Of a stretch of DNA of 9,242 nucleotides, positions 6,843 through 9,242 are shown piece after piece (positions within the stretch are counted from its first letter, which is position 1; each line of letters starts with the position of its first letter). The notes under the pieces are model-generated. The model ran no database searches and had not been told where the DNA came from. It worked only from the letters and a program-made list of their open reading frames with translations. The DNA is from an uncultured Porphyromonadaceae bacterium (GTDB taxonomy: Bacteria; Bacteroidota; Bacteroidia; Bacteroidales; Muribaculaceae), in contig CAMWLX010000116.1 of NCBI GenBank assembly GCA_947175225.1, positions 1-9,242 on the forward strand, written 5' to 3'. The position numbers and the translations under genes were made by a program.

Positions 6843-7967
6843 TTATTCTATAACCTGCATAGGCATCTGAAGCATCACGACATTTTCATTTTCCTTTTGT
6901 TCGAAAGGCATGAAAAGTCCCGGACGTCCCGGATCAGAGAGTTTCACTATGATTGATTCACCGGGAAGATTATTAAGCACTTCAAGCATATAGACACTGT
7001 TGAAGCCTATTGAAAGAGGACTTCCTTCGTAGGAGCAACCTACTCTTTCATCAGCCTTTGTGGAGTAGTCAAGATCCTGCGACTGAAGCACCACAAAATT
7101 ATCGTCCATGCTCATCTTCACAAGGCTGGATGCCTTGCTTGCAAATAGAGACACGCGACGCATGGCCGATAGAAGAGTAATACGGTCAATTGTAAGTTCA
7201 TTAGGATTGTCTTTTGGAATGACACGATTGTAGTTGGGATAATTACCCTTTACAAAACGGCATCCAAGACGAAAATCACCGAATGAGAAAATTGCACTCT
7301 TCTCATCCTTCTTTATTTTGACCGTTTCTATCTCTTTCCCGATCAGTGAGCGGAGTATTCCAGCAGGTTTACCGGGAAGAATGAAGGAGGTCTCTCTGTT
7401 CGGCTGGAAGCTTGAATTGATATATCTCACGAGTTTGTGTGTATCAGAACCCACAAAAGTGATGTCGTTGTCATGGAAATCCCAAAATACGCCTGTCATC
7501 ATAGGGCGTATAGTCTCTGTGCTGATGGCAAAGAGAGTGAAGTCGAGTCCTCTTTGGATCACTTCAGCCGGAATGATCATTTCCATAGAGAGATCATCAG
7601 TGTCAAAACTCTGTGGATATTCTGCTGCATCAACACCCATAAATGAGAAATGTCCACCCGGGAAGATCAGGTCGACTGCTCCATTTGATTCCTCTATTTC
7701 AAATGTAAGAGGGAAATTAGATACTTCCTTGACAACCTCCATAAGTCTTTTGGCATTGATTGCAATCTTGCCGTCAAGCCCTTGATTGGTGATTTCAAGC
7801 CTTGCAGTCATCACAGTCTCTTGATCAGAACCTGTGATGAAGAGAGAGTCTTCCTTTACTTCAAGAAGAAAATTATCAAGGATTGAAAGTGCATTTTTTG
7901 CATTTACCACCTTGCTGACTGCTGAAAGTTGCTGCTGCAGAGTCTTTCCGTGTACGTTAAATTTCAT
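6843..7967 (-). CDS. dnaN: DNA polymerase III beta subunit (sliding clamp)
   Basis: The 374-residue product is the ring-forming beta clamp that tethers DNA polymerase III and repair proteins to DNA. Three repeated clamp folds fit the length: about 1-122, 125-250 and 255-374. Recognisable family segments are FLLEV near 33-37, FPGGHFSFMGVDAAEYP at 102-118, GSDTHKLVRY at 173-182 in the partner-binding pocket region, GNYPNYNRVIP at 241-251 and the C-terminal LQMPM at 367-371. The ATG at 7967 begins MKFNVHGKTL, the expected N-terminus, and is preceded by an AT-rich stretch without Shine-Dalgarno. It is the first gene after a terminator and promoter and heads a six-gene series. Placement away from dnaA is usual in Bacteroidetes, as I recall. 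Confidence 0.97.
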   Translation of the reverse strand: MKFNVHGKTLQQQLSAVSKVVNAKNALSILDNFLLEVKEDSLFITGSDQETVMTARLEITNQGLDGKIAINAKRLMEVVKEVSNFPLTFEIEESNGAVDLIFPGGHFSFMGVDAAEYPQSFDTDDLSMEMIIPAEVIQRGLDFTLFAISTETIRPMMTGVFWDFHDNDITFVGSDTHKLVRYINSSFQPNRETSFILPGKPAGILRSLIGKEIETVKIKKDEKSAIFSFGDFRLGCRFVKGNYPNYNRVIPKDNPNELTIDRITLLSAMRRVSLFASKASSLVKMSMDDNFVVLQSQDLDYSTKADERVGCSYEGSPLSIGFNSVYMLEVLNNLPGESIIVKLSDPGRPGLFMPFEQKENENVVMLQMPMQVIE

Positions 7968-8009
7968 ATTTATAGGATATTGTATTATTTTTCAATATTT
8001 TATTTTCGC

Positions 8010-8034
8010 AGAGCAATTTTATTTGCAATGCTCT
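8010..8034 (-). promoter_or_regulatory. Possible hairpin near the 5' end of the dnaN mRNA
   Basis: Within the predicted dnaN leader, AGAGCA and TGCTCT form a 6-bp stem around a 13-base AT-rich loop, starting only a few bases after the predicted transcription start (about 8040). There is no following U tract, so it is not a terminator. It could protect the 5' end or influence expression, or it may be chance in AT-rich DNA. Confidence 0.3.
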
Positions 8035-8046
8035 GATTCTGATTGG

Positions 8047-8078
8047 CAAAGATAGCAAAAAAAAACCGTATATGCAAA
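8047..8078 (-). promoter_or_regulatory. Bacteroidetes-type promoter for the dnaN operon
   Basis: On the minus strand TTTG (8078-8075) is followed by a 20-base spacer and TATCTTTG (8054-8047), a perfect match to TTTG-N19-21-TAnnTTTG. The spacing is identical to that of the nusB promoter. Transcription would start near 8040, leaving a leader of about 70 bases. The -33 TTTG is the end of the U-tract template of the rplI terminator, so the two signals overlap. Confidence 0.8.
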
Positions 8079-8114
8079 AAAAAGTTCCACGCAATCGCAT
8101 TGCATGGAACTTTT
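8076..8114 (-). terminator. Intrinsic terminator of the rpsF-rpsR-rplI operon
   Basis: In the minus-strand RNA, AAAGUUCCAUGCAAU (8113-8099) pairs with AUUGCGUGGAACUUU (8095-8081) across a 3-base loop. The stem is 15 bp with one U-G wobble and is followed by a run of eight U (8083-8076, the first three within the stem). It begins 18 bases after the rplI stop. On the plus strand the wobble becomes a C-A mismatch and only four T follow, so it is directed to the minus strand. Confidence 0.92.
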
Positions 8115-8131
8115 ATGATGAAAAAGATGAT

Positions 8132-8590
8132 TTATTTCTCTTCTTCTACCTCAGCTATAACGCATACCGGAACTTCTGCGTTGACATCGCGATGGAACTT
8201 AACAGTGCATACATAATCACCTACCATCTTGATAGGGTTCTTCAGCGAGATGAGCTTGCGGTCGACATTATGACCGAGTTTAGCGAAAGCGTCAGCAATC
8301 TGAGCTGCGCCTACACTACCATAGATCACGCCATTAGCACCAGTCTTAGCTTCAATCACGAGCTTAACGTCTTTGATAGCATCTGCCTGGCTCTGAGCCT
8401 CAGCAAGGATAGCTGCGATCTTATGAGCACGCTGGCGAAGGTTTTCCTGAAGTTCTTTGAGGTTGGCATCAGATGCGATGACAGCTTTACCCTGAGGAAT
8501 CAGATAGTTACGTCCATAACCATCTTTCACTTCCACTACATCGTCTTTGTAGCCGAGTTCGACTACGTTTTCTTTAAGAATAAGTTTCAT
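8132..8590 (-). CDS. rplI: 50S ribosomal protein bL9
   Basis: This 152-residue protein binds 23S rRNA domain V near the base of the L1 stalk and helps maintain reading frame. The N-terminal domain carries the bL9 signature from LGYKDDVVEVKDGYGRNYLIP (12-32) through GKAV (34-37). A long connecting helix follows (about 40-75, LKELQENLRQRAHKIAAIL). The C-terminal RNA-binding domain spans about 76-150 and includes GVIYGSVGAAQIADAF and KLGHNVDRKLI. Length and start agree with the family. The ATG follows the rpsR stop by 24 bases; only a weak GAAAG purine run precedes it. It is the last gene of the rpsF-rpsR-rplI operon and is followed by the terminator at 8076-8114. Confidence 0.97.
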   Translation of the reverse strand: MKLILKENVVELGYKDDVVEVKDGYGRNYLIPQGKAVIASDANLKELQENLRQRAHKIAAILAEAQSQADAIKDVKLVIEAKTGANGVIYGSVGAAQIADAFAKLGHNVDRKLISLKNPIKMVGDYVCTVKFHRDVNAEVPVCVIAEVEEEK

Positions 8591-8614
8591 ATATAGCTTT
8601 CGTTAAAACGGTTA

Positions 8615-8881
8615 TTATTTCATTAAGTCAGTTACGTAAGGAAGAAGTGCGAGGTGACGAGCACGCTTTACAGCCTGTGCCACACGACGCTGGAACTTCA
8701 AAGAAGTGCCAGTGATACGACGAGGAAGGATCTTACCCTGCTCGTTGAGGAACTTCTTGAGGAATTCAGGATCCTTATAGTCGATATATTTGATACCGCT
8801 GCGTTTGAAACGGCAGTATTTTTTCTTACGAGTGTCTACTGTAAGAGGAGTAAGGTAACGGATTTCGCTGTTTGCTGCCAT
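8615..8881 (-). CDS. rpsR: 30S ribosomal protein bS18
   Basis: The 88-residue product is bS18, which sits on the 30S platform in a dimer-like contact with bS6. The core KKKYCRFKRSGIKYIDYKD (18-36) followed by LNEQGKILPRRITGTSLKFQRR and QAVKRARHLALLPY is the family signature, and the single Cys fits the form without a zinc site. In Bacteroidetes ribosomes bS18, bS6 and bS21 form the pocket that holds the 16S 3' tail and blocks Shine-Dalgarno pairing (established for Flavobacterium johnsoniae). Its ATG is only 2 bases after the rpsF stop, and a perfect AAGGAGG lies 7 bases upstream of it, unlike any other gene here. Confidence 0.97.
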   Translation of the reverse strand: MAANSEIRYLTPLTVDTRKKKYCRFKRSGIKYIDYKDPEFLKKFLNEQGKILPRRITGTSLKFQRRVAQAVKRARHLALLPYVTDLMK

Positions 8882-8883
8882 GA

Positions 8884-9242
8884 TTATGCCTCCTTGTTTT
8901 CTGCCTCAGCAGTTGCCTCAGCTGTTTCACTTGCTTTGTTTGCTCTCAGATTGCGACGCTTCTCTGCATATTCAGCTGCATACTTGTCGAGACGGAAAGT
9001 GAGGAAACGCAGCACTTTCTCATCGCGACGATAAGCGATTTCAAGCTGTTTAACGAGTGTAGGAGCACCCTCGAATTCGAGAAGGCAATAGAAGCCTGTT
9101 GATTTCTTCTGGATAGGATATGCCAATTTGCGCAGACCCCACTCCTCTTCATTGACGATTGTAGCGCCGTTGGCTGTCAATACGCCTTTGAATTTTTCTA
9201 CCGCTTCCTTCATCTGTTCGTCAGACAAAACGGGAGTTAAAA
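8884..9242 (-). CDS. rpsF: 30S ribosomal protein bS6 (5' end cut off by window edge)
   Basis: The reading frame is open to the right edge, giving 118 full codons plus part of one. The visible N-terminal residues LTPVLSDEQMKEAVEKFKG match an internal part of Bacteroidales bS6, whose start (recalled as MNQYETVFI) lies just before them; about eight or nine residues are therefore missing. A TTG at 9228 could be taken as a start, but the conserved LTPV residues upstream of it show it is internal. Family features include EEWGLRKLAYPIQKKSTGFYCLLEF and RRDEKVLRFLTFRLDKYAAEYAEKRR. The tail (ASETAEATAEAENKEA) is rich in Ala and Glu. bS6 binds the 16S rRNA platform with bS18. Its last three codons also encode the rpsR Shine-Dalgarno sequence. 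Confidence 0.96.
   Translation of the reverse strand, partial: LTPVLSDEQMKEAVEKFKGVLTANGATIVNEEEWGLRKLAYPIQKKSTGFYCLLEFEGAPTLVKQLEIAYRRDEKVLRFLTFRLDKYAAEYAEKRRNLRANKASETAEATAEAENKEA
8889..8895 (-). promoter_or_regulatory. Perfect Shine-Dalgarno sequence of rpsR
   Basis: The minus strand reads AAGGAGG at 8895-8889, complementary over seven bases to the 16S anti-Shine-Dalgarno CCUCCUU, with 7 bases between it and the rpsR ATG. It overlaps the last codons (AAG GAG GCA TAA) of rpsF. No comparably strong and well-spaced site precedes the other starts in the window; the nearest is AGAGGG before recN. Confidence 0.8.

Noticed and set aside
7318..7785. Plus-strand open frame of 155 codons opposite dnaN
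   Set aside because: It lies entirely within dnaN on the opposite strand and resembles no known protein, as expected for a shadow frame.
8072..8596. Plus-strand open frame of 174 codons opposite rplI
   Set aside because: It is antisense to the clearly identified bL9 gene and includes terminator sequence; it resembles no family and has no promoter or ribosome site that I can see.
9226..9228. TTG as the start codon of rpsF
   Set aside because: The codons upstream of it encode LTPV, conserved in Bacteroidales bS6, so the frame continues past the window edge and the gene is partial.

Overview
The window comes from a member of the Bacteroidota, most likely order Bacteroidales and possibly the Muribaculaceae. 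Three things point there: the protein sequences (long-form NusB, a DUF4835/PorD-type protein, Bacteroidales-like bS6, bS18 and bL9), promoters of the Bacteroidetes type (TTTG, 20-base spacer, TAnnTTTG), and the near absence of Shine-Dalgarno sequences. Family-level placement is an inference from recall of related proteins. All recognised genes lie on the minus strand, so transcription runs from high to low coordinates. The window is core chromosome; I see no mobile element, CRISPR array, tRNA or rRNA.

Layout in transcription order. (1) The ribosomal protein operon rpsF (5' end cut by the window edge), rpsR and rplI occupies 9242-8132 and ends in a strong intrinsic terminator at 8076-8114. (2) A perfect Bacteroidetes promoter at 8047-8078, whose -33 element is the T tail of that terminator, drives a six-gene series at 7967-1381: dnaN (sliding clamp), a DnaQ-like exonuclease, coaBC (coenzyme A synthesis), a secreted DUF4835/PorD-type protein, recN (break repair) and an RlmB-type rRNA methyltransferase. 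Gaps are 7 to 39 bases, with no terminator or new promoter recognised between genes, so this is probably one operon. (3) A second perfect promoter at 1359-1390, with its -33 element inside the last codons of the methyltransferase gene, precedes nusB. That gene runs off the left edge at base 1 and has 431 codons visible. It fills the first 1.3 kb, which would look empty if only ORFs closed by a stop codon were considered.

The points most worth a second look are these. A perfect AAGGAGG Shine-Dalgarno sequence lies at ideal spacing before rpsR, in a lineage whose ribosomes normally hide the anti-Shine-Dalgarno with bS18, bS6 and bS21, which suggests feedback control. NusB is unusually long and carries an internal, diverged duplication of its N-terminal helical region. 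CoaBC has Asp and Ser where the E. coli decarboxylase has catalytic Asn125 and Cys158. The rplI terminator and dnaN promoter share sequence. I did not find a wholly new multi-gene system; this is mainly a conserved housekeeping region with a few informative oddities.
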